Positions 17,682 through 25,093 of a stretch of DNA of 64,000 nucleotides are shown here, piece by piece. The first letter of the stretch is position 1. The number at the start of each line of letters is the position of its first letter. Position numbers and translations under genes: made by a program. Under the pieces are notes generated by a model. That model was not told where the DNA came from and did no database searches. It was given only the letters and a program-made list of their open reading frames with translations. Source of the stretch: UBA1941 sp046329555 (GTDB lineage: Bacteria; Bacteroidota; Bacteroidia; Chitinophagales; LD1); contig JAXLUK010000001.1 of assembly GCA_046329555.1 (NCBI GenBank), forward strand, positions 372,001 through 436,000. Reading direction: 5' to 3'.

Positions 17682-19060
17682 GCCTTCGAATTAAATAACG
17701 TCAATCGTTCATGAATCAGATCAAATGCCATTGATACGTACTTGCTGATGGCCACATAAAACAACACCAGCGGCGCATAGCAAAACAAGCCGCGTTTGTA
17801 ACCCGATTGCATCCAGCCGCCCGGCGCAAACAGCGAACCATCAGCATCGGTCATTTGGTAGAATAACAAAGTATATCCGCCCAAGGCCACCGCAATAATG
17901 GCCAATACTTCCCATTTGTCGCGCTGCTTTACAATAGCCAAAATATTGATGACCAGCGCCAGTATAAACAAATAAAAAGTGATGCCATAAATATTGCTGC
18001 TGCTCATAATTTCCCACGCTGCAGAACAAACCTTACCCAATTTTCCGGCATCGAAGAAAAGATGCTGAATGAAAAATCCGGTTTGTGCTCTGGGGATATG
18101 CGCCTTGGTATAAGCATTCCATACCAGAAACGGCACCAATGGGATCAAATACAATAACAGATGCCGGAAAGTTTTGGTACGGTATGAATACCAGGCCAGC
18201 ACCAGTAAAATAGCGCCGATAAATACCACTACATCAGAACGCGTCCAAATAGAAAAGCACATCGCCACCACTGAAAGCGTAAAAAAACCTTCCAGTTTCT
18301 TCTCAAACCAAATCACGAATGACATCACCGCGATAGTGGAGTAAATAGCACAAGGCAAATTGGTTAAAGAGAAAGATGCGTGCGCATACATCTCAGGTAC
18401 CACAACCACCCAAAGTGTAAAGAAAATGGCATTAGTAGCATTCACTAACCTGCGGAGCAGCAAATAGAATAAGGGTACCCACGATAAATAAAACAGGCTA
18501 TTCACCAATTTAGGAGTTTCCATGCCGGTGAGGTAGCATAGTGAATTACTAAATGCCAGCAATGGCGGATACAGCAGGCGCGGCCCGCATTGCTCCACAA
18601 TGGTTTTGTTTGTTAGAATAGAATTCGCCAATACGCCTTCCCGGGCGATTGCCTTCGAGAGTAAATCATAACCTAGAATTGTATCGAATTCAGCCGGTGG
18701 CCAGTACAAACACTTTCGTGTTATACCCCACACCAGATAAACAATCATTCCAGCCAAAACTACCCATGCGGCATTCACAAAAGACAAATCAATCACCGGC
18801 CGCGGCTGCTGCCAGGGCAATTGTTGTTGCCTGTACATGTTGAAAAACGCCAAGGCAGAGCATAACAAAGTCAAAACTGCAAGAGAAAATTCCACCGTAC
18901 TTGCAGTGAGCTTAATGCCAACCAAGGTAAAAGTGAACATCACAAAAGAAGCCGTACCAAAACCCAGTGGAAAGGCCATAGCCAATCGTTCCATCTGTTT
19001 AAATTGGCTGGAAATCAGTAAGGCCAAAGAAAGGCCCAGTAAAAAAATGATGATGAACAT
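17678..19060 (-). CDS. Polytopic membrane protein, GT-C glycosyltransferase-like
   Basis: 460 residues with roughly ten to twelve hydrophobic helices. A soluble loop after the early helices has WPPAEFDTILGYDLLSKAIA and RLLYPPLLAFSNSLCY, with an acidic Asp resembling the ‘ED/DD’ loop of GT-C lipid-linked sugar transferases such as the ArnT/PMT type. A later stretch reads WTRSDVVVFIGAILL. No donor-specific motif is recognised, so substrate and direction are unknown. It overlaps the previous gene by one base and accA by four. It is probably an inner-membrane enzyme for surface glycans, by analogy. Confidence 0.6.
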   Translation of the reverse strand: MFIIIFLLGLSLALLISSQFKQMERLAMAFPLGFGTASFVMFTFTLVGIKLTASTVEFSLAVLTLLCSALAFFNMYRQQQLPWQQPRPVIDLSFVNAAWVVLAGMIVYLVWGITRKCLYWPPAEFDTILGYDLLSKAIAREGVLANSILTNKTIVEQCGPRLLYPPLLAFSNSLCYLTGMETPKLVNSLFYLSWVPLFYLLLRRLVNATNAIFFTLWVVVVPEMYAHASFSLTNLPCAIYSTIAVMSFVIWFEKKLEGFFTLSVVAMCFSIWTRSDVVVFIGAILLVLAWYSYRTKTFRHLLLYLIPLVPFLVWNAYTKAHIPRAQTGFFIQHLFFDAGKLGKVCSAAWEIMSSSNIYGITFYLFILALVINILAIVKQRDKWEVLAIIAVALGGYTLLFYQMTDADGSLFAPGGWMQSGYKRGLFCYAPLVLFYVAISKYVSMAFDLIHERLTLFNSKA

Positions 19061-19650
19061 TATTTCTTAATTGGTAAAACCATAAATGCCTGAGGTTGCT
19101 GCGGCTGATAGTTTAATTTATCCAATCCCCATCCGTTAATACTCACCAAGTGCGTAGCCTGAGCATATTTCGGATCAGTACTTTTATCATCTTCATACAC
19201 CACTTTTCTGGGATACAAAAAATAAGTAGCCCATGGCAGATCCACTACACTTTTAAAGCCTGCTTCTTTCAACATGGCCTTGGTGGGCAGCAGTACAACG
19301 GCATTTTCAGGAGTTTGATTTTTCACCTGATTGAAGTAACCAATCTCGCCACCCCATTTGGCTTCGTAGCGTTGCTGCACCGTTAAATCGGGATGTTGGT
19401 CAATGGTTTCCAGATTGTTCTTCAACATGCTGTTGAGTAACCAATCGTAACCGCTATTCCAGGCTGGCTCGGGATGTTGTGCATCTAATTCTGTATGATT
19501 AAACAACACCATCAGGAACACTCCTGCCACCAGTGCTGCACCTACATTCAACAAAATGGCGGTAAACCGTGAAGCGCCAGCAGAGGCCGGCTTCCGGGCG
19601 GTTGCTGAGGCTTTCGTTGCGGCGGGTTTTGGCTGCTTTGACGGCTTCAT
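19060..19650 (-). CDS. Hypothetical single-pass membrane protein
   Basis: 196 residues from the ATG at 19650; a longer frame at 19668 would only add a few residues. A basic, Ala/Lys-rich cytosolic tail (KPSKQPKPAATKASATARKP) precedes one membrane helix (FTAILLNVGAALVAGVFLMVL), with the rest outside. The outer domain reads AWNSGYDWLLNSMLKNNLET, QRYEAKWGGEIGYFNQVKNQ and NAVVLLPTKAMLKEA. This resembles the soluble part of some mannosyltransferase-like genes, and it sits directly upstream of one, overlapping as TAATG. The two may work as a pair. No family assignment. Confidence 0.55.
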   Translation of the reverse strand: MKPSKQPKPAATKASATARKPASAGASRFTAILLNVGAALVAGVFLMVLFNHTELDAQHPEPAWNSGYDWLLNSMLKNNLETIDQHPDLTVQQRYEAKWGGEIGYFNQVKNQTPENAVVLLPTKAMLKEAGFKSVVDLPWATYFLYPRKVVYEDDKSTDPKYAQATHLVSINGWGLDKLNYQPQQPQAFMVLPIKK

Positions 19651-19671
19651 AAGCAGCAAGTATAACAAATA

Positions 19672-20337
19672 TTATGCGCCCGTTTGCAGCCGCATAACGG
19701 TTTCATAAGCCCGTTGAATATTACGGAATCGCTGCTCGGCTAATGCACCGCCTCCCGGATGTTTATCAGGATGATAAAGCAAAACCATTTTCCGGTAGGC
19801 AGCCTTAATTTTCTGAATCCCGGCATTTTCATCTATACCAAGCAGCGCATACGGGCTACATTGCCTAATACGCTCCTGAACAATTTGCCATTGCGTTTCT
19901 TCAATGGACAGATAATCGGCAACTTTTTCTAACCAACGGATATCGCGTTGATTGACCCATCGTTCTGTTGCCAGCAAATCGGTTAGTAATAGCATCAACA
20001 TCGTTCGAGAAGGTAAATCGGCCAGCGCTTTCACCACTTCACAAGCCATTTTAACCAATGGCTGAGCGCCCATTTGCACATGCTGCTGCAAAGAATGCCG
20101 GCGCACTGATTGCCTTTTGTCGCCAAACTGTTGTTGAAGAAAGGTCAGTACCACCTCTTCCTGAGCGCTGGTGCCCATGTTTCCCGGTTTAATGGCTGCT
20201 GCACTCAGTGCTATGATGGCCTGCTCCATCTCTATTAGCCGCGCCTGCCGGGTGGCCGCTGTAATTCCACCGATGTTTTCATCGCTTCCATTGGCTAACT
20301 CGTTCAGAGAATCGCGTACTGCTTTGAAGAATCGCAT
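19672..20337 (-). CDS. J-domain protein with N-terminal TerB-like region
   Basis: 221 residues. The C-terminal ~60 residues form a J domain (CSPYALLGIDENAGIQKIKA, then LLYHPDKHPGG and FRNIQRAYETVM), with the HPD motif that stimulates Hsp70 ATPase. The N-terminal ~150 residues are all-helical (EQAIIALSAAAIKPG, TLLTDLLATERWVNQRDIRW-like spacing), resembling the TerB/DjlA arrangement. No zinc-finger or Gly/Phe region is present, so it is a type C co-chaperone, possibly for the DnaK at 52201. It has no membrane anchor. It starts 9 bp after the EVE gene. Confidence 0.72.
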   Translation of the reverse strand: MRFFKAVRDSLNELANGSDENIGGITAATRQARLIEMEQAIIALSAAAIKPGNMGTSAQEEVVLTFLQQQFGDKRQSVRRHSLQQHVQMGAQPLVKMACEVVKALADLPSRTMLMLLLTDLLATERWVNQRDIRWLEKVADYLSIEETQWQIVQERIRQCSPYALLGIDENAGIQKIKAAYRKMVLLYHPDKHPGGGALAEQRFRNIQRAYETVMRLQTGA

Positions 20338-20346
20338 CGCAAAAAA

Positions 20347-20751
20347 TTATGCGCCTAACTTGCCCAATATGTAATCCCATTCTGCGGGCTTTACCTGCTG
20401 TACCGAAAGCCGGCTTAAGCGCAGTAAATCCATTCCACCTAAAACCTTATCCTTTTTAATTTCAGCTAATGTCATCGGCGTCTTAAATTTCTTCACAAAT
20501 GAAAAATCCACCACACTCCAATCTTCTGATGTTGATGGATCAGGGTACGCCTCGCGAACTACTTTGGCCATACCAACAATGCCGGGCTCAGTAACAGAAT
20601 GATAGAAGAAAGCCAGATCGCCCTTTTTCATAGCACGCAAATTATTTCGTGCTGCATAATTACGAACACCGTCCCAAACTGTTTGCTTTTCTTCTTTAAA
20701 ACGATCAATACTATACGTTCCGGGCTCTGATTTGATTAACCAGTAATTCAT
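20347..20751 (-). CDS. EVE-domain protein
   Basis: 134 residues starting MNYWLIKSEPGTYSIDRF, a diagnostic EVE start. DGVRNYAARNNLRAMKKGDL, FFYHSVTEPGIVGMAKVV and DPSTSEDWSVVDFSFVKKF follow in the family order. The EVE fold is related to the PUA and YTH folds and reads modified bases in RNA or DNA. Its bacterial role is unsettled. It lies 3 bp after pheT. The call is strong; the ligand is not known. Confidence 0.88.
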   Translation of the reverse strand: MNYWLIKSEPGTYSIDRFKEEKQTVWDGVRNYAARNNLRAMKKGDLAFFYHSVTEPGIVGMAKVVREAYPDPSTSEDWSVVDFSFVKKFKTPMTLAEIKKDKVLGGMDLLRLSRLSVQQVKPAEWDYILGKLGA

Positions 20752-20754
20752 AGT

Positions 20755-23181
20755 TTATGCTTTTCGGATTTCTGCTCCTGCCTCAGTTTCCAACCGCTTA
20801 ATGATTCGGCTCACAGCTTTATCTATATCGGCATCGGTTAGCGTTTTTTCTTCATCACGGAAAGTACAACTCACCGCTAACGACTTCTTCCCCACGCCTA
20901 TCTTTTCGCCTTGATATACATCAAACAACATCACATCGCGCAGCAATTTTTTGTTTTCTGAATGAATCAACGCCTCAATGTTTGCGAATGGCAATGTGGC
21001 ATCTACTACAACAGCTAAATCGCGTCTTACAGCCGGATACTTCGGCAACTGATTAAAACGAATGTTCGCGCTCATGGCCCTATTAGTAAGCATTTCCCAA
21101 TCTATTACCGCAATATAAACCGGCTGCCGTACGTCAAACTGCTTGAGAATGGCCGGCGATACCGATCCCAGTCGCGCCATTGCGGCTCCCGAATCAGCAT
21201 TCATCCATGATAAACCAAACTGAAATGGCTGTTCTTCTATTGCCGTACCAGCCGGTACAGGATATCCAAAACGCCGAAGCAATTGTGACGCATACGCTTT
21301 CAAATGATAAAAATTATATCCTTCGCTTTTCTGCAGCCAGTCATCTTCTTCGCATTTACCGGTTAGCAACAATACCAGGTGCGAACGCTGTATATACTCA
21401 TCATTGATTTTGTGATAGGTCTTGCCAAACTCAAACAAACGAAGATCAGCCTGTTTTCTGTTTTGATTGTAAGCAATAACCTCTAGTGCTGAATACACCA
21501 TTGACGTCCGTAACACATCCAACTCAGCAGTTTGCGAATTCAATAGTTTCACCTGTTGCTGCTGCAATTGCGCATCCTGTTCCCATTTTGCCTGCGCAAC
21601 CGAATTGGTGGAAATTTCCCGAAAACCGGCACCAATCAGCCATTCGGCTGCTTTATTTTCCAAATCCTGCAGCGAGCGCACTCCGTACGTAATAGAAGCG
21701 TTTAGTTTAGCAGGAACCGGAATGTTGTTATAGCCATAAATCCGCAACACTTCTTCAATCACATCTGCTTCGCGAAGCACTTCTGTTTTACATGTTGGAA
21801 TCATCAAATCCCAAACGCCATTGGCTTCCTGTTCAATATTGATATCTAACTTCTTTAAAATATCCCGTACGATACTTTCAGGTAAAGCTACGCCGGCATA
21901 TTGCGCCAATCGCTTCAGCGAAAACTGAACGGGAAAACCCGCGATGGGTTGCGGGTAATAGTCAAAGGTTCCGGAGGCGAGAGTAGCGCCAGCATACTCC
22001 ATCAACAAGCTGGCAGCGCGCTGAAGCGCATAAGGCACGGCATTGATATCAGATCCTTTCTCGAAATGCTGTGCTGCATCGGTGTGCAGTTGATGACGAC
22101 CCGAAGTTTTTCTAATCCGCACTGCATCAAAGCAGGCGCTTTCCAGCAATATTTCAGTAGTTGAATCACTAACGCCACTATTGGCCCCTCCGTAAACGCC
22201 CGCCAGGCATAATCCCCCTTTGGCATCAGCAATCAACACATCATCCTGATGCAGCTTGAGCTGCTGGCCATCCAGCGTTTGAAAGGACTCTCCGGCAGCG
22301 GCCAAACGCACTTCTAATCGACCATTAATTTTTTGCGCATCAAAAGCATGTAGCGGCTGTCCGCATTCATGCAAAACATAATTGGTGATATCCACCACAT
22401 TGTTGATAGAACGCAGCCCTATCACCGCTAATTGATCGCGCAACCATTCAGGCGAAGGACCCACTTTGACCTCTTTCAGCAGCAAGGCAGCATAACGCCT
22501 GCATCCAGTTTCGTGGTTAACCGTTATCGGAAAAGGTAATGTGGCTGAGCTGGTCAGGGATGAAAGCGCTGGCCGCTGCACGGGTAAGTCAATTTTATAT
22601 ACGGCCTTTAGAGCCGCGGAAAGATCGCGCGCTACGCCCAAATGTGAGAACGCATCGCCGCGATTTGGTGTAAGTCCAATTTCCAGCAAATGATCTTGCT
22701 TCAATTGAAAATACTTGGCTGCCGGCAAACCATTAGACGCTGCTGAATCCAATTCCATAATTCCCGCATGCGATCGCCCCAAACCCAATTCATCATCTGC
22801 GCAAATCATTCCAAATGATTCTACACCGCGGATTTTGGCTTTTTTGATCGTTAGTTTTTCTCCGCTGGAAGGAAACAAGGTGGTGCCAACCAAGGCGACA
22901 GGCGACTTCAAGCCGATGCGACAATTGGGTGCTCCACAAACAATTTGCAACAATTCGCCATTGCCTATATCAACTTTAGTAACCTTCAGTTTATCGGCAT
23001 CCGGATGTGGCTCACATTGCACAATTTCACCAATCACCACACCAGACAATCCGCCCTGCACCTTTTCAAAAAGAGAAACTGATTCTACTTCCAGTCCGGT
23101 GTTGGTCAGAATTTCGCCCAAATCTTCCGGGGTGAGATTGAAATCAATATATTTTTTCAGCCACTGATAGGAAATCTTCAT
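20755..23181 (-). CDS. pheT: Phenylalanine--tRNA ligase beta subunit
   Basis: 808 residues. Domains in order: N-terminal MKISYQWLKKYIDF, a tRNA-binding OB domain (VVIGEIVQCEPHPDADKLKV, VCGAPNCR), the B3/B4 editing region (GLTPNRGDAFSHLGVARDL, VDITNYVLHECGQPLHAFDA), B5 with YAGATLAS-type DNA-binding-like fold, a catalytic-like core, and a C-terminal ferredoxin-like anticodon-binding domain (FNQLPKYPAVRRDLAVVV). It joins PheS, which is not in the window, in an alpha2beta2 synthetase. It begins 28 bp after the NrtR-like gene. Confidence 0.96.
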   Translation of the reverse strand: MKISYQWLKKYIDFNLTPEDLGEILTNTGLEVESVSLFEKVQGGLSGVVIGEIVQCEPHPDADKLKVTKVDIGNGELLQIVCGAPNCRIGLKSPVALVGTTLFPSSGEKLTIKKAKIRGVESFGMICADDELGLGRSHAGIMELDSAASNGLPAAKYFQLKQDHLLEIGLTPNRGDAFSHLGVARDLSAALKAVYKIDLPVQRPALSSLTSSATLPFPITVNHETGCRRYAALLLKEVKVGPSPEWLRDQLAVIGLRSINNVVDITNYVLHECGQPLHAFDAQKINGRLEVRLAAAGESFQTLDGQQLKLHQDDVLIADAKGGLCLAGVYGGANSGVSDSTTEILLESACFDAVRIRKTSGRHQLHTDAAQHFEKGSDINAVPYALQRAASLLMEYAGATLASGTFDYYPQPIAGFPVQFSLKRLAQYAGVALPESIVRDILKKLDINIEQEANGVWDLMIPTCKTEVLREADVIEEVLRIYGYNNIPVPAKLNASITYGVRSLQDLENKAAEWLIGAGFREISTNSVAQAKWEQDAQLQQQQVKLLNSQTAELDVLRTSMVYSALEVIAYNQNRKQADLRLFEFGKTYHKINDEYIQRSHLVLLLTGKCEEDDWLQKSEGYNFYHLKAYASQLLRRFGYPVPAGTAIEEQPFQFGLSWMNADSGAAMARLGSVSPAILKQFDVRQPVYIAVIDWEMLTNRAMSANIRFNQLPKYPAVRRDLAVVVDATLPFANIEALIHSENKKLLRDVMLFDVYQGEKIGVGKKSLAVSCTFRDEEKTLTDADIDKAVSRIIKRLETEAGAEIRKA

Positions 23182-23209
23182 AGGGCGAAATAATCAATTT
23201 CAGCAAAGA

Positions 23210-23959
23210 TTAAATAATACCTTCAACCAACTGCGCATAAATACGGGCATTGAACCGGTACAACTGGGCAGGCTTATGTGCCACATCCCGTTGCTTCTCG
23301 GCCAATGGCTGCAGGATATTCAATTTCTTCATCTTTCTTCTAAAATTCCGCTTATCCAACTCATCACCCAGTATGGCTTCATACAATTTCTGCAACTGTC
23401 CGAGGGTAAACTTCCTGGGCAGCAATTCAAAACCAATAGGAGTATGGTGTGTGCGCCGTTTGAGCGTTTGAACAGCCTTGGCAAGAATATCATTATGGTC
23501 GAAGGCCAGCTTCGGAATTTTATTTAGCGGATACCATTCTGATTTACGGGCGAAGGAATCGGGGCGCAACACCAGATTTTCCAACTTGATGAGCGCAAAA
23601 TAGGCTACCGTAATCACCCGTGCTTGTGGTTCGGCACGCATTTGCTGCAACCAGGCTGCATCCTCATCGCGGCGAACCCGGGAAGGATCGCCAAAGGCAT
23701 ATAGTTGCTCCAGATAAATATTGTTTAAACCGGTCAACTCATTCAAAATCCGCTGGGCCGATTGATCCAAATCCTCATCATCGCGCACCAGATTACCCGG
23801 TAGTGCCCAATGCGCACCACGGGTAGATGCCGGATCGCGTTCTATTAATAACACCTTCAAATCCTGTCCATCGTATCCGAAAATGACACAGTCAACAGAA
23901 ACGTGCGGATTCAGCGCCGCACTTCCTGAAGCAAGTTTTTGCATTTGTTTTTTGGCCAT
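23210..23959 (-). CDS. NrtR-like Nudix-domain transcriptional regulator
   Basis: 249 residues. The N-terminal ~150 residues form a Nudix fold (VSVDCVIFGYDGQDLKVLLI, THWALPG-like GAHWALPGNLVRDDEDLD). The Nudix box is degenerate: the span that should read R-E-U-x-E-E-x-G-U is RILNELTGL, so two catalytic Glu are replaced by Ile and Leu. The C-terminal ~80 residues (PRKFTLGQLQKLYEAILG, LDKRNFRRKMKKL) form a winged helix. This layout is that of the NrtR/AraR type regulators, which bind a sugar or nucleotide effector with the inactive Nudix domain. It diverges from pfkA, with a 21-bp palindrome between the two. Confidence 0.85.
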   Translation of the reverse strand: MAKKQMQKLASGSAALNPHVSVDCVIFGYDGQDLKVLLIERDPASTRGAHWALPGNLVRDDEDLDQSAQRILNELTGLNNIYLEQLYAFGDPSRVRRDEDAAWLQQMRAEPQARVITVAYFALIKLENLVLRPDSFARKSEWYPLNKIPKLAFDHNDILAKAVQTLKRRTHHTPIGFELLPRKFTLGQLQKLYEAILGDELDKRNFRRKMKKLNILQPLAEKQRDVAHKPAQLYRFNARIYAQLVEGII

Positions 23960-24009
23960 AGCGGGGTGCGCAAAGTTTATATTTCGTTAAGAAATTCCAA
24001 ATAAATTAG

Positions 24010-24030
24010 TTCGTGTCATTTTGACACTAA
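24010..24030. promoter_or_regulatory. Palindromic operator between the NrtR-like gene and pfkA
   Basis: A 21-bp near-perfect palindrome centred on 24020: arms TTCGTGTCA and TGACACTAA around TTT, with only one of nine positions unpaired. It lies 50 bp from the regulator start and about 60 bp before pfkA. It covers the -33 box of the pfkA promoter. Length and symmetry fit a dimeric winged-helix regulator; binding by the neighbouring NrtR-like protein is inferred from position. Confidence 0.7.
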
Positions 24031-24050
24031 GTAAAGAGTTATTAGCTTAG
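24020..24050 (+). promoter_or_regulatory. pfkA promoter, Bacteroidota type
   Basis: TTTG at 24020-24023 and TAGCTTAG at 24043-24050 are separated by 19 bases. This matches TTTG-N19-TAnnTTTG with a single mismatch. Transcription would start near 24055, about 35 bases before the pfkA ATG. The -33 box lies inside the palindromic operator. Confidence 0.55.
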
Positions 24051-24090
24051 CATCAGAAAATACTACTTTCCTATTCAGAAAGTTTCAATC

Positions 24091-25083
24091 ATGCAACTAC
24101 AAAATCCAGCCATCAAAAAAATTGGCGTACTCACTTCGGGGGGCGATGCCCCGGGCATGAATGCGGCCATCCGCGCCGTGGTGCGTACTATCATTCATTA
24201 CAAAAAAGAGGCCGTGGGTGTTTACCGTGGTTATGAAGGTTTAATGGAAGGCGATTACGAGCCGATGAATGCGCGCTCGGTAGCCAACATCATTCAGCGC
24301 GGCGGTACCATTCTCAAATCAGCACGCAGCAAAGGTTTCATGACAGAAGAAGGCCGGAAGCGCGCCCTGGCCAATATGCAGAAAGAAGGATTGGATGCGT
24401 TGGTGGTCATTGGCGGAGATGGCACTTTTCGGGGAGCCTCAGTGTTCATGAAAGAAACCAGCATTCCCATAGTTGGCATTCCCGGAACCATTGATAACGA
24501 CTTGCCGTTCACCGATTTCACTATCGGCTATGATACAGCCTGCAACACCGTAGTTCACGCCATTGACGCGATACGCGATACCGCTTCATCTCACAATCGA
24601 TTGTTTTTCATTGAAGTGATGGGGCGCGATGCCGGTTTTATAGCCTTACGCGCCGGTTTAGCCGCCGGCGTGGAAACCATTGTGATTCCCGAACAAGTTT
24701 TCAGTTATGAAAATCTGCTCCGCCGTATGGAGCGCAATGAGCGCACCAAGCAGTCGTCGGCATTGGTTGTTGTGGCAGAAGGGAACCATTTGGGCAATGC
24801 GCAGCAATTGGCAGAAAAAGTATTGGCCACATTCCCAACTTACGATACCAAGGTAACCGTTTTAGGCCATGTACAACGCGGCGGTACGCCATCGTGCCTC
24901 GACCGTGAAATAGCCAGCCGCATGGGTGTGGTAGCCGTTGAAGCTATTCTGATGGGAAAGAGCGATGTGATGGTGGGTATCGTCAACAATCGGGCCGTAT
25001 TGACACCCTTTCAGGAAGTAGTAAAAAACCGCCAGCCCATTCCTATTGAACTGATGCGGATTAATGAAATTCTAAGTGTTTAA
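24091..25083 (+). CDS. pfkA: 6-phosphofructokinase, ATP type
   Basis: 330 residues, standard for bacterial PfkA. It shows LTSGGDAPGMNAAIRAVVRT, VIGGDGTFRGA, GIPGTIDNDLPFTDFTIGYD, IEVMGRDAGFIALRA and VLGHVQRGGTPSCLDR. The Gly after the GGD of the ATP loop (rather than Asp) indicates use of ATP instead of pyrophosphate. It makes fructose-1,6-bisphosphate, the committed step of glycolysis. gapN follows after 10 bp, and its control by the divergent Nudix regulator is likely. Confidence 0.95.
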   Translation: MQLQNPAIKKIGVLTSGGDAPGMNAAIRAVVRTIIHYKKEAVGVYRGYEGLMEGDYEPMNARSVANIIQRGGTILKSARSKGFMTEEGRKRALANMQKEGLDALVVIGGDGTFRGASVFMKETSIPIVGIPGTIDNDLPFTDFTIGYDTACNTVVHAIDAIRDTASSHNRLFFIEVMGRDAGFIALRAGLAAGVETIVIPEQVFSYENLLRRMERNERTKQSSALVVVAEGNHLGNAQQLAEKVLATFPTYDTKVTVLGHVQRGGTPSCLDREIASRMGVVAVEAILMGKSDVMVGIVNNRAVLTPFQEVVKNRQPIPIELMRINEILSV

Positions 25084-25093
25084 AAGCAGCAAA

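Noticed and set aside
23960..24009. A tRNA or riboswitch upstream of pfkA
   Set aside because: No cloverleaf or conserved aptamer core; the only symmetric element is the DNA palindrome at 24010-24030.
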